Positions 8,233 to 14,845 of a stretch of DNA of 27,584 nt are shown one piece after another. The number at the start of each line of letters is the position of its first letter. Within the stretch, counting starts at the first letter, position 1. The notes under the pieces are model-generated. The model searched no databases. It was not told the origin of the DNA and worked only from the letters and a program-made list of their open reading frames with translations. The position numbers were made by a program, and so were the translations under genes. Location of the stretch: positions 1 through 27,584 of the forward strand of contig CAYQVW010000018.1 in assembly GCA_964421245.1 (NCBI GenBank). Reading direction: 5' to 3'. The stretch is from CAYQVW01 sp964421245 (GTDB taxonomy: Bacteria > Margulisbacteria > WOR-1 > XYC2-FULL-46-14).

Positions 8233-8721
8233 CTAATTGTCGATTAACAAATAGACTTCTTCCTCTCCATCGTCCAACCACCAGCCTCGAGAGATCAGAT
8301 CAAGAACCTCAAATGATTTTCTAATGCTTCTTCTCAAGCTTTCGCTTTGATTAAAATCATTTCTTTTGACGGCAAGTTCAATTCCTACATATCCATTTCG
8401 ACATCTTGAATAATGACAATAACGATAAAAACCCTTTGCATCAACACACTCGGCCCGATCCGTTGGTTTTAAAGTTTCACCCCTTTTGCTAAAAATTCTT
8501 CGGACAAAAAGCTTGTCAGAAAAACCCATCAATGCAATTACTTGTCTAAGATCATCTGCAAAGGCATGAATGGATTTAGTATCTGATAGGTTTCTCCAGG
8601 ACTGAAAACGGAAGTTTAGTAAGCTAGGCCTTTCTTGAAAATTAGAAAAGAGAGATATATTCACGCCACAAGGCCAAACAACTCTTGTAAAACCAAATGG
8701 AGCAGTTCGATTTGAAATCAT
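8233..8721 (-). CDS. Hypothetical 162-residue protein
   Basis: Not recognised. The protein is mixed in composition with no membrane segment or signal peptide. A small cysteine cluster lies in the middle (ECVDAKGFYRYCHYSRCRNG), spaced C-x10-C-x4-C, which could bind metal, though no known finger pattern fits. The C terminus is rich in Trp and acidic residues (RGWWLDDGEEEVYLL). The ATG at 8719-8721 has no clear Shine-Dalgarno. It is the first gene of a likely operon with the interrupted sigma-like frame, 36 bases downstream on the same strand, so a regulatory role for that protein is possible but only by position. The 129-base gap to folD upstream holds a 6-bp inverted repeat (AGCCAA/TTGGCT) and a T run, but no convincing promoter or terminator. 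Confidence 0.6.
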   Translation of the reverse strand: MISNRTAPFGFTRVVWPCGVNISLFSNFQERPSLLNFRFQSWRNLSDTKSIHAFADDLRQVIALMGFSDKLFVRRIFSKRGETLKPTDRAECVDAKGFYRYCHYSRCRNGYVGIELAVKRNDFNQSESLRRSIRKSFEVLDLISRGWWLDDGEEEVYLLIDN

Positions 8722-8850
8722 GCAAATATTTCGACAGAAATAAAAAAAAATTTCAGTTTATTTTTATAGTGTCATTAGCCAAGGACCTTTAAAATATTTG
8801 GCTCTATTATGCCTAAAAATAGACATTGCAGCCTTCAGCGAAAAATTTAA

Positions 8851-9714
8851 TTAGTCCTTGATGGTCCTTTTGGCAGACAAAACCGTGTTCCTTAAAAGCA
8901 TAGCTATGGTCATTGGACCAACGCCACCCGGAACCGGAGTGATAAAACCAGCCCTTTCCTTGGCAGCATCAAAGTCAACATCTCCAACCAGCTTGCCCTT
9001 TTTACCTGGCTCGGTCGGAGGCAAACGGTTCATACCAACGTCAATAACAATTGCCCCCTCTTTTACCCAATCTCCCTTAACCATCTGACCCCTACCAACG
9101 GCAGCAACCAAGATATCAGCACTGCGACAGGTTCCTGCTAGATCCTGGGTCCTAGAATGACACATTGTAACCGTGGCATGCTGGTCCAACAAAAGAAGAG
9201 ACATCGGTTTTCCAACAATATTGCTCCTACCAATCACAACTGCATTCTTCCCTTTAATTTCTACTCCTGTGGATAATATCATGTGCATTATTCCAGACGG
9301 AGTACAAGGCAAAAAGAGTGGCTCTTCACCCTTTAACAATCGTCCCATGTTTTCTATATGTAAACCATCAACATCTTTCTCATAAGAGATCGCTCCAAGA
9401 ATCTTTTTTACATCAAGATGTTTAGGCAAGGGAAGCTGAACCAGTATTCCATGAACATCTTTCTGGTGATTTAGAGATTCAATAAGGGCCAGAACCTTGT
9501 TTTCCTCTATAGAAGCGGAAAATTTATGGGTGTCTGTAGCTATTCCCACTTCTTCGCAGGCTCTCTCTTTGTGTCTTACATAAATAGCGGAAGCAGGATC
9601 TTCTCCAATTAATACAACCGAAAGTTTTGGAACAACTCCCATCTCCCCCACCCTAACTTTTAATTCTTCTCTTATCTCCTTCGCAATTTTTTTTCCGTCA
9701 ATTATTTGTGCCAT
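8851..9714 (-). CDS. folD: Bifunctional methylenetetrahydrofolate dehydrogenase/cyclohydrolase FolD
   Basis: A full-length 287-residue enzyme that converts 5,10-methylene-THF to 5,10-methenyl-THF (NADP-dependent) and then to 10-formyl-THF in the cytosol. Family signatures are present in order: the YxxxK pair (Y45, K49 in YVRHKERACEEVGI), GILVQLPLPKHLD, EKDVDGLH, PCTPSGIMHM, the nucleotide-binding GRSNIVGKPMSLLL, GDVDFDAA and TPVPGGVGPMT. The ATG is preceded by a strong AAAGGAGG, seven bases upstream. It is last in the rpmH-mnmE direction, 69 bases after mnmE, in a spacer holding two DnaA boxes and a parS site. In many genomes mnmG follows mnmE here; that gene is absent from this window. Confidence 0.97.
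   Translation of the reverse strand: MAQIIDGKKIAKEIREELKVRVGEMGVVPKLSVVLIGEDPASAIYVRHKERACEEVGIATDTHKFSASIEENKVLALIESLNHQKDVHGILVQLPLPKHLDVKKILGAISYEKDVDGLHIENMGRLLKGEEPLFLPCTPSGIMHMILSTGVEIKGKNAVVIGRSNIVGKPMSLLLLDQHATVTMCHSRTQDLAGTCRSADILVAAVGRGQMVKGDWVKEGAIVIDVGMNRLPPTEPGKKGKLVGDVDFDAAKERAGFITPVPGGVGPMTIAMLLRNTVLSAKRTIKD
9268..9276 (-). promoter_or_regulatory. Perfect DnaA box inside folD
   Basis: TGTGGATAA on the plus strand is the complement of the consensus TTATCCACA. It encodes part of I-L-S-T-G in FolD. Alone it could be chance, but it lies about 450 bases from the tandem pair upstream of folD. Confidence 0.4.
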
Positions 9715-9729
9715 TTTGGTCCTCCTTTA

Positions 9730-9749
9730 TTATCCACAAGTTATCCACA
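9730..9749 (+). promoter_or_regulatory. Two tandem perfect DnaA boxes in the mnmE-folD spacer
   Basis: TTATCCACA occurs at 9730-9738 and again at 9741-9749, same orientation, 11 bases start to start (one helical turn). They lie just upstream of the folD ribosome-binding site and 10 bases from a parS site. DnaA could bind here as a regulator of folD or to titrate DnaA near the origin; both are inference. Confidence 0.7.
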
Positions 9750-9759
9750 GGGGCAAAAA

Positions 9760-9775
9760 TGTTTCACGTGAAACA
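9760..9775. promoter_or_regulatory. parS centromere-like site 1
   Basis: The palindrome TGTTTCACGTGAAACA matches the widely conserved ParB-binding parS consensus exactly. It lies in the spacer after mnmE, 9 bases from the mnmE stop. ParB and ParA genes are not in this window. It is one of three copies within about 2 kb, 3-5 kb from the dnaA-dnaN origin. Confidence 0.93.
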
Positions 9776-9783
9776 ATTTCCCC

Positions 9784-11142
9784 CTACTTTCCAACACAGA
9801 ACTCAGAAAAGATTTTATCAATAATTTTTTCAGAAATCTGTTTTCCAGTAATCTCGCCAAGCGCCTGAGCCGCTCCCCTCAAATCAATAACGACAAAATC
9901 AACCGGCACCTTCATCTTAATAGATTCGGAGCATTTTAGCAACAGCTTTTTTGCTCGCTCAAGGCACTCTTTGTGTCTAGAATTGACCAAAATATTGCCC
10001 GCTTCTATTCCGCCACTATTGCCCAAAACAGCCCTAGCTATCCCCCTTCTTAACTTAGCAACCCCTCTTCCGCTCAATAAACAGGTTTCAAACGCAGGAA
10101 GACCGGAGAAGCTTTGCCGGCCAGAAGGCTTTCTACATAAATCAATCTTGTTTCCAACAACAACCACCCTCCTATCGCTCATTTTGGACAATAGTTCTCT
10201 CTCCGCCTTATTGGTCCTCCTAGAAGCGTCTAAGACAAATAGGATAAGCTCTGCCCTATTGATCTCTGTCATCGAGCGATCCATGCCAGCCTTCTCAATC
10301 TCACAATCAGAATCTCTGATTCCGGCAGTATCCGCCGCAACCAAAACAACTTCTCCAAGATCTATCGTTTCTTCAACTACATCGCGGGTTGTTCCCGGAA
10401 TATTCGTAACAATCGCCCTCTCCTCTCCCAGCAACATATTGAGCAAAGTAGATTTTCCAACATTTGGGGAACCAACAATTGCGGTCCTAACCCCATCCCT
10501 CATTACCCGACCAATATCAGCCGTTTTTAGGAGTTGATTAATTTGAGTCAACAAGTAATTTATCCCCGCCTTTTGTTTGCGTCTTGGCGTAGCCAAAACG
10601 TCATCTGGAAAATCAATTTCTGATTCAAGAGAGGCAATCAATCCCAGCGCCTGATCATATAATTTATTGATTCTGTCCGAAAAATGCCCCTTAAGTTGCT
10701 TGGCAGAGCGCACAGCGAAACAGGTGTTTTTTGCCCTAATCAGGCCTAAAATTGCTTCTGCCTGCGCAATATCAAGCTTTCCGTTTAGAAAGGCTCTTTT
10801 TGTAAATTCTCCCCTATCGGCCAGCCTTGCTCCGAGCTTTATTATTTCGCCCAATATCGCTTTTAAAACAACCCCACCACCATGGCAGCTGATCTCAACA
10901 ACGTCCTCTCCGGTAAAACTTTTGGGTGATTTGAAGTAGATGTAAACAACCTCATCGATCAAAATTGTTTCACGTGAAACAATTTTGGCCCAAGAATGGT
11001 GTGCCTTGTGAGACATAACACGTCGGGGGCATTTGCAAATTTTGCGGAGAATGCGTTTTGCGTCTGGGCCACTAATTCTAATAACGCCCAGGCCGCCCTG
11101 GCCTAATGGAGTTGCAATAGCTGAAATTGTGTCAGCAGACAT
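9784..11142 (-). CDS. mnmE: tRNA modification GTPase MnmE
   Basis: A full-length 452-residue GTPase that, with MnmG, installs carboxymethylaminomethyl groups on U34 of certain tRNAs. The N-terminal formyl-THF-binding domain is present (DTISAIATPLGQGGLGVIRISG, later FTGEDVVEISCHGG and RGEFTKRAFLNGK). The inserted G domain has Walker A GSPNVGKS (224-231), G2 PGTTRD, G3 DTAGIRD and G4 NKID (331-334). The protein ends in the catalytic CxGK (CVGK, 449-452). It starts one base after the jag stop and has no strong Shine-Dalgarno, so it is probably translationally coupled. Residues 54-59 (IVSRET) are encoded by a parS site. Its usual partner mnmG is not next to it; folD follows instead. Confidence 0.97.
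   Translation of the reverse strand: MSADTISAIATPLGQGGLGVIRISGPDAKRILRKICKCPRRVMSHKAHHSWAKIVSRETILIDEVVYIYFKSPKSFTGEDVVEISCHGGGVVLKAILGEIIKLGARLADRGEFTKRAFLNGKLDIAQAEAILGLIRAKNTCFAVRSAKQLKGHFSDRINKLYDQALGLIASLESEIDFPDDVLATPRRKQKAGINYLLTQINQLLKTADIGRVMRDGVRTAIVGSPNVGKSTLLNMLLGEERAIVTNIPGTTRDVVEETIDLGEVVLVAADTAGIRDSDCEIEKAGMDRSMTEINRAELILFVLDASRRTNKAERELLSKMSDRRVVVVGNKIDLCRKPSGRQSFSGLPAFETCLLSGRGVAKLRRGIARAVLGNSGGIEAGNILVNSRHKECLERAKKLLLKCSESIKMKVPVDFVVIDLRGAAQALGEITGKQISEKIIDKIFSEFCVGK
10966..10981. promoter_or_regulatory. parS site 2, inside the mnmE coding sequence
   Basis: TGTTTCACGTGAAACA again, here extended to a perfect 26-base palindrome (10961-10986). It encodes I-V-S-R-E-T in the N-terminal domain of MnmE, so the DNA site and the protein are under joint constraint. 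Confidence 0.93.
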
Positions 11143-11143
11143 T

Positions 11144-11767
11144 TTACTTTTTCGGGCTAATTGTTAAGCGCCTATCCGCCCCTTCGCCGTTACTGGTAGT
11201 TTCCACCTTGTTATTGTCGCGAAGCGCCATATGGACAACTCGTCGTTCAGCAGCAGTTAGCGGAGGAAGGACCTTTGGCTCGCCACTTGATTCAACGTCC
11301 TCAGCTGCGCTCCTGGCTAGGCGCTCAATTGCCATAGCCTGTCTCTTTTTGTATCCGCCAGCATCTACATATACCCTAACCCGCCTCGAATGCCTATTGC
11401 TCAAAGCGGTTGAAATAACAATTTGTAACGCCATTAAGGTTGCCCCATCTTTGCCAATAAGCTGCCCAAGGTCTTCGCCCTTTACATCAACCAATACCTC
11501 GCCCTGCTCTCCGAGTTCGGCTTCGGCAACCGCCATCAAGTGCATTCTGTTAATAATCCCTTGCATTATATCCTTTGCCTCATCCTGCAAGGGTCCTTTT
11601 TTCCATGCTTCGATTTCGGTCTCTTTTCCGCCAATTATCCCAAGCACTGCCTGCTTTCCTTCGCTAATGACCTTATATTCAATTTCTTCCTTAGAAACAC
11701 CAAGCACCTTTGCGGCTCCATCAATTGCCTCATCAACACTGTTGCCCTTAAACGTAATCTTGTCCAT
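11144..11767 (-). CDS. jag: Jag/KhpB RNA-binding protein (SpoIIIJ-associated)
   Basis: A 207-residue protein with the standard three parts. The Jag_N domain spans about 1-52 (KITFKGNSVDEAIDGAAKVLGV). A KH domain at about 88-150 has the loop IGKDG (104-108), and a C-terminal R3H domain has R175-x3-H179 (AAERRVVHMAL). In Firmicutes the homologue binds RNA and works with KhpA in cell envelope and division control; its gene regularly follows yidC, as here. AGGAGG lies upstream of the ATG in the 46-base spacer, which also holds a parS site. Its stop is one base from the mnmE start. Confidence 0.95.
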   Translation of the reverse strand: MDKITFKGNSVDEAIDGAAKVLGVSKEEIEYKVISEGKQAVLGIIGGKETEIEAWKKGPLQDEAKDIMQGIINRMHLMAVAEAELGEQGEVLVDVKGEDLGQLIGKDGATLMALQIVISTALSNRHSRRVRVYVDAGGYKKRQAMAIERLARSAAEDVESSGEPKVLPPLTAAERRVVHMALRDNNKVETTSNGEGADRRLTISPKK

Positions 11768-11795
11768 TATTAATCCTCCTATTTAATCTACAAAA

Positions 11796-11811
11796 TGTTT
11801 CACGTGAAACA
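11796..11811. promoter_or_regulatory. parS site 3, at the end of yidC
   Basis: TGTTTCACGTGAAACA, extended to a perfect 24-base palindrome (11792-11815) that overlaps the yidC stop codon. It lies between yidC and the jag ribosome-binding site. Confidence 0.93.
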
Positions 11812-11813
11812 TT

Positions 11814-12458
11814 TTACTTCTTCGCAATAACCTGCTTTTGGATATAGGTCTGCTGCGCGGCGGCCATCAAATTGGACACCATCCAATATATCTGAACCCC
11901 GGTCGGAAATCTCAAACAAATAAATGTTAAAAATGCTGGCATCATGTAGGTCATCATCTGCATCTGGGAATTATTGCCAGCCGTATTGGGCATCGATTTC
12001 TGCATCCAAAAAGTAGATAGTCCGATTAGAACCGGCAAAACATAGGTCGGATCGGGCTTTGCCAAGTTTGCTATCCAAAAGAAGGAAGCATTCGCTTCAG
12101 GAGAAGAAATTAGAGCAGCAAACTCTTTCCCCTGTAAAACATAAAATAGACCAATAAAGAAGGGGATCTTCAAAAGAGTAGGAAGACATCCTCCTAGAGG
12201 ATTTACCTTTTCGGCCTTGTAAAGCTCCATGGTCTCTTTTTGCATTTTCTGAGGCTCGTCCTTATACTTAGTCTGCAGCTCCTTCATCTTTGGCTGTATT
12301 TTCTGCAATGCAGCCATCTGAACAATAGACTGAAGAGTAAGGGGGTAGAGCGCCAAGTTAATTGCCACCGTTAAAAGGACGATAGAAAAGGCGTAATTTC
12401 CAGAAAGAGAATAGAAAAACTGCAAACCCTGTAAAAGTAAATTCGTAAAAATATGCAC
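11814..12458 (-). CDS. yidC: Membrane protein insertase YidC (short form)
   Basis: A 214-residue insertase lacking the large periplasmic P1 domain, so close to the Gram-positive SpoIIIJ/Oxa1 core. It has about five membrane segments and the family landmarks NLALYPLTLQS, LYKAEKVNPLGGCLPTLLKIP and RFPTGVQIYWMVSNL. No lipoprotein signal is seen. The arginine usually found in the hydrophilic groove of the first core segment (E. coli TFIVRGIMYPLT) aligns with Asn34 (TVAINLALYPLT), read directly from an AAC codon. The GTG start overlaps the yidD TAG by one base and has AAGGAGG seven bases upstream. In E. coli and B. subtilis YidC inserts and folds inner-membrane proteins, alone or with SecYEG. Confidence 0.95.
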   Translation of the reverse strand: MHIFTNLLLQGLQFFYSLSGNYAFSIVLLTVAINLALYPLTLQSIVQMAALQKIQPKMKELQTKYKDEPQKMQKETMELYKAEKVNPLGGCLPTLLKIPFFIGLFYVLQGKEFAALISSPEANASFFWIANLAKPDPTYVLPVLIGLSTFWMQKSMPNTAGNNSQMQMMTYMMPAFLTFICLRFPTGVQIYWMVSNLMAAAQQTYIQKQVIAKK

Positions 12459-12679
12459 TATTTCCTCCTTATATTAGGCACAGGATCAAATCCGCCGGAC
12501 GATAGGGGACTACACCGAATAATTCGCTTTATTATAAGAAAAAATGAACCAATCCCATACTTTTCCACAGCGTCAATCGCATACTGTGAACAACTTGGAT
12601 AATAACGACAGCCGCTACCAAGGGTGGGTGATACAAATTTTTGGTATAATCTCAACAAAAATACAACTAAGCTTCTCAA
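12458..12679 (-). CDS. yidD: Membrane protein insertion efficiency factor YidD
   Basis: A 73-residue protein with the clear YidD signature: an N-terminal hydrophobic/amphipathic stretch (LVVFLLRLYQKFVSP), then CRYYPSCSQYAIDAVEKYG and RIIRCSPLSSGGFDPVP. The three cysteines of the family are present. It sits at the inner membrane and assists YidC in other bacteria. Translation appears to begin at TTG directly next to the rnpA stop, with GGAG ten bases upstream. That GGAG lies in the small inverted repeat CCGCTCTGGAGCGG. The order rnpA-yidD-yidC is the classic one. Confidence 0.95.
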   Translation of the reverse strand: MRSLVVFLLRLYQKFVSPTLGSGCRYYPSCSQYAIDAVEKYGIGSFFLIIKRIIRCSPLSSGGFDPVPNIRRK

Positions 12680-12976
12680 TTATTTCCGCTCCAGAGCGGC
12701 TGCGAGAGTTATGCACAAATCATCAAAATTTGCCTTTTTAACAACAAATTTTAAATAAAGCACTGCCTTTACACTCCTATCTACTTTTTTAGCTACTTTT
12801 CTAAAGGCTTCTCTTACGCGCCGCTTAATTCGATTTCTCTCAACTGCTGATCCATGCTTTTTTGACACTATCACGGCCAAATCACTCTTTCGATCATCCA
12901 GAAAATAACCTACAAAAAACCTACTCTCAAATTTATTTCCGGTAGCTCGAACCAGCTTTAACTCAGATTCCCTCAA
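12680..12976 (-). CDS. rnpA: Ribonuclease P protein component RnpA
   Basis: A 98-residue basic protein, a little short for the family (about 110-120). It has the conserved SRFFVGYFL segment, the SKKHGSAVERNRIKRRVREAFR core containing the RNR motif that contacts RNase P RNA, and a basic C-terminal helix. It supports M1-type RNA in trimming the 5' leader of pre-tRNAs. The only reachable start is a TTG at 12974-12976, overlapping the rpmH TGA as TTGA; an in-frame stop lies five codons upstream. Translation is therefore probably coupled to rpmH. The N-terminal MLPKxxRL motif of other RnpA proteins is shortened to RESELKLVR. Confidence 0.94.
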   Translation of the reverse strand: MRESELKLVRATGNKFESRFFVGYFLDDRKSDLAVIVSKKHGSAVERNRIKRRVREAFRKVAKKVDRSVKAVLYLKFVVKKANFDDLCITLAAALERK

Positions 12977-13095
12977 ACAGCTAACTTCCTACGTCCTTTT
13001 TTTCTTCTGCTGGAAATTACTTTCTTACTGCGTCCCAAGAATCCATGTTTCTTTTTTCTGCGCTTTTTATGTGGTTGATATGTACGTTTAACCAT
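12973..13095 (-). CDS. rpmH: 50S ribosomal protein L34
   Basis: A 40-residue, very basic protein: it begins MVKRTYQPHKKRRKKKHGFL, has GRSKKVIS in the middle and ends RRKKGRRKLAV. It matches L34 (KRTxQPx..KR.R.HGF..R....GR..L..RR.KGR..L), part of the large ribosomal subunit. The stop is TGA, overlapping the rnpA TTG start. The promoter -10 lies only 7 bases upstream of the ATG and there is no Shine-Dalgarno, so the message is probably leaderless. It is first in the rpmH-folD operon and diverges from dnaA, the standard arrangement at bacterial origins. Confidence 0.96.
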   Translation of the reverse strand: MVKRTYQPHKKRRKKKHGFLGRSKKVISSRRKKGRRKLAV

Positions 13096-13102
13096 AATAT
13101 GT

Positions 13103-13132
13103 ATTTTACCAAATTGTTAAGAGTATTGTCAA
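13103..13132 (-). promoter_or_regulatory. Strong promoter for the rpmH operon, leaderless
   Basis: On the minus strand a perfect -35 TTGACA (13132-13127), an 18-base spacer and the -10 TAAAAT (13108-13103) are followed 7 bases later by the rpmH ATG. Transcription should start at or within a base or two of the start codon. Confidence 0.75.
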
Positions 13133-13141
13133 TTGTTCTTA

Positions 13142-13170
13142 TTGATTTTATCTCTTATATATGTTACTAT
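13142..13170 (+). promoter_or_regulatory. Candidate dnaA promoter
   Basis: TTGATT (13142-13147), a 17-base spacer and TACTAT (13165-13170) fit a sigma-70-type promoter with moderate quality. It would give a leader of about 90 bases containing four DnaA boxes, so DnaA could repress its own gene. This is inference. Confidence 0.45.
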
Positions 13171-13212
13171 TTTATTCCCTGAATTCGTTGTTGTGTAGTG
13201 AGGGCGAAGGCC

Positions 13213-13253
13213 TGTGGATAACCTTGTTGATAACTGTGGATAGCTGTGGATAA
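13213..13253 (-). promoter_or_regulatory. Cluster of four DnaA boxes upstream of dnaA
   Basis: In the reverse orientation of TTATCCACA, boxes lie at 13213-13221 (perfect), 13225-13233 (one mismatch), 13235-13243 (one mismatch) and 13245-13253 (perfect), spaced 10-12 bases apart. They end 10 bases before the dnaA ATG. Together with the boxes in the dnaA-dnaN spacer they form a two-part origin. Confidence 0.85.
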
Positions 13254-13263
13254 ACTGTGAATT

Positions 13264-14640
13264 ATGATTGAACAACTCAATATTGATAGTATTTGGAATC
13301 TTTTGTTGCCGGCTGTAGAAAAAAGCTTAAATAAGCCTATTTATGAAACGCTTATATCTTCGGCCAGGCCAACAGAATTTCGCGATGGAATTGTGGAGGT
13401 TGCAGTTCCAAATGAAATCATTAAGGAGTGGCTCTCGCGTCACTGCCTCACCATATTGGAAGAAGAAGCAAAGAGTATTGATGGCACCATAAAAAAAATA
13501 TCCTTTTTTATTGGACCAAAAGATTTATTTACAACTCCATCTCTTGAAGAGGGCTATTCTGAAACCCAAGAAAAAAAATTCCAAGAAGTTGTCTCTAGAA
13601 ATGTTCAAATTACCTATCTAAACCCTCGTTATACATTTGACACTTTTGTTATTGGAGCAGGGAATCGTTTTGCACATGCAGCCGCCAAGGCCGTCGCAGA
13701 GTCACCCGCAACCGCCTACAATCCATTTTTTATTTATGGGGGGGTAGGGCTGGGCAAAACCCATTTGATGCAAGCGGTTGGCCATGAAGTCCTTGCTAAG
13801 TCACCTCATAAAAGGGTTCTATATATAACTTGTGAAATGTTTACTAATGAATTAATTAATGCCATACGAAATGACAAAACAACTCAGTTTAGAAATAAAT
13901 ATAGAAATATAGATATTTTAATGGTTGATGATATTCAATTTTTAGCAAAAAAAGAGGCCACTCAGGAAGAATTTTTTCATACCTTTAATGCTTTACACTC
14001 TTCCAACAAACAAATTATCATAAGTTCCGATCGTCCACCAAAAGAAATACCAACTCTCGAAGAAAGATTAAGTTCTAGGTTTGAATGGGGGTTAACTGCT
14101 GATATTCAACCCCCAGATTTTGAAACCAGGATTGCAATTTTACGTAAAAAAGCCGAATTTGTAGAACTCTCTATTCCAGACGACCTTTTAACCTTTATTG
14201 CGTCCCGGGTTGAATCAAATATACGTGAATTAGAAGGGGCGTTAATTAGGGTGGTTGCCTTCGCATCACTATCTGGATCTGAAATAAGTTTTGAATTAGT
14301 CGAAAAAGTATTAAAAGACATCTCAAAATCAGCAAAGGGAAAAGAAAGAATATCTATCGATTTTATTAAAAAGGCAACCGCAGAATATTATTCAGTAAAA
14401 ATAGATGAAATGTCTGCTAAAATAAGAACAAAACATATTGCACTCGCTCGACAAGTAGCAATGTTTATCACAAGAGAGTTGACGGGGACCTCTTTGCCTA
14501 AAATAGGGGAGGAGTTTGGCGGTCGGGATCACACAACCGTCATACATGCTTGTGAAAAAATTTCAAAAGCAAAGAAGACCGATCCAGAGGTTACCGAAGC
14601 AATTCGATCAATAGAAAAAGTTTTAAAAAAGAGTAGGTAG
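13264..14640 (+). CDS. dnaA: Chromosomal replication initiator DnaA
   Basis: A full-length 458-residue initiator. Domain I is at about 1-85 (IWNLLLPAVEKSLNKP), followed by a short variable linker. The AAA+ domain starts with LNPRYTFDTFVIG and has Walker A GGVGLGKT (159-166), Walker B ILMVDDIQFL (VDD at 221-223) and a sensor/arginine region around LEERLSSRFEWG. The C-terminal DNA-binding domain carries the family signature GGRDHTTVIHACEKI (419-433), which reads DnaA boxes. It binds the box clusters on either side of its gene and opens oriC. No Shine-Dalgarno precedes the ATG. The 168-base gap to rpmH holds the divergent promoters and the first box cluster. Confidence 0.98.
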   Translation: MIEQLNIDSIWNLLLPAVEKSLNKPIYETLISSARPTEFRDGIVEVAVPNEIIKEWLSRHCLTILEEEAKSIDGTIKKISFFIGPKDLFTTPSLEEGYSETQEKKFQEVVSRNVQITYLNPRYTFDTFVIGAGNRFAHAAAKAVAESPATAYNPFFIYGGVGLGKTHLMQAVGHEVLAKSPHKRVLYITCEMFTNELINAIRNDKTTQFRNKYRNIDILMVDDIQFLAKKEATQEEFFHTFNALHSSNKQIIISSDRPPKEIPTLEERLSSRFEWGLTADIQPPDFETRIAILRKKAEFVELSIPDDLLTFIASRVESNIRELEGALIRVVAFASLSGSEISFELVEKVLKDISKSAKGKERISIDFIKKATAEYYSVKIDEMSAKIRTKHIALARQVAMFITRELTGTSLPKIGEEFGGRDHTTVIHACEKISKAKKTDPEVTEAIRSIEKVLKKSR

Positions 14641-14845
14641 TCTGTTGATTACCTGTGTATAAGATGGGGGTTTAAAAGTGGATAAGTAATATTTATCCAC
14701 TATTAACATAATGGCCGGGATAACTATACCAATATTTTGGTAGTTATTAACAGAAAAATTAAAGTTATCCACTTATACACAAGTACTACTACTACTAGTA
14801 TATATATATTCTTATAAGAAAGAATTGATTAAAGGGGGATAAGTT
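14641..14845 (+). other. Chromosomal origin (oriC) with DnaA boxes, DnaA trios and AT-rich unwinding tract
   Basis: This 205-base spacer holds DnaA boxes at 14654-14662 (TGTGTATAA, one mismatch), 14677-14685 (AGTGGATAA) and its mirror 14693-14701 (TTATCCACT). Next to the unwinding site are TTATCCACT (14765-14773) and TTATACACA (14773-14781). Five bases on come four CTA trios (14786-14797), then the AT tract TATATATATT (14801-14810). This is the basal unwinding layout described in B. subtilis. A hairpin with an 11-bp stem, bulge and TATT loop (14720-14747) divides the two box groups. The dnaN ribosome-binding site AAAGGGGG ends the spacer. Confidence 0.88.

Noticed and set aside
8722..8850. 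Terminator after folD
   Set aside because: The 6-bp inverted repeat has a 15-base loop and is separated from the T run; pairing is too weak to call.
9971..10537. A 188-residue open frame on the plus strand
   Set aside because: It lies antisense to the well-conserved mnmE gene and its translation has no recognisable features.
11127..11786. A 219-residue open frame on the plus strand
   Set aside because: It is antisense to jag, which has clear KH and R3H motifs; the translation is Ser/Pro-rich shadow sequence.
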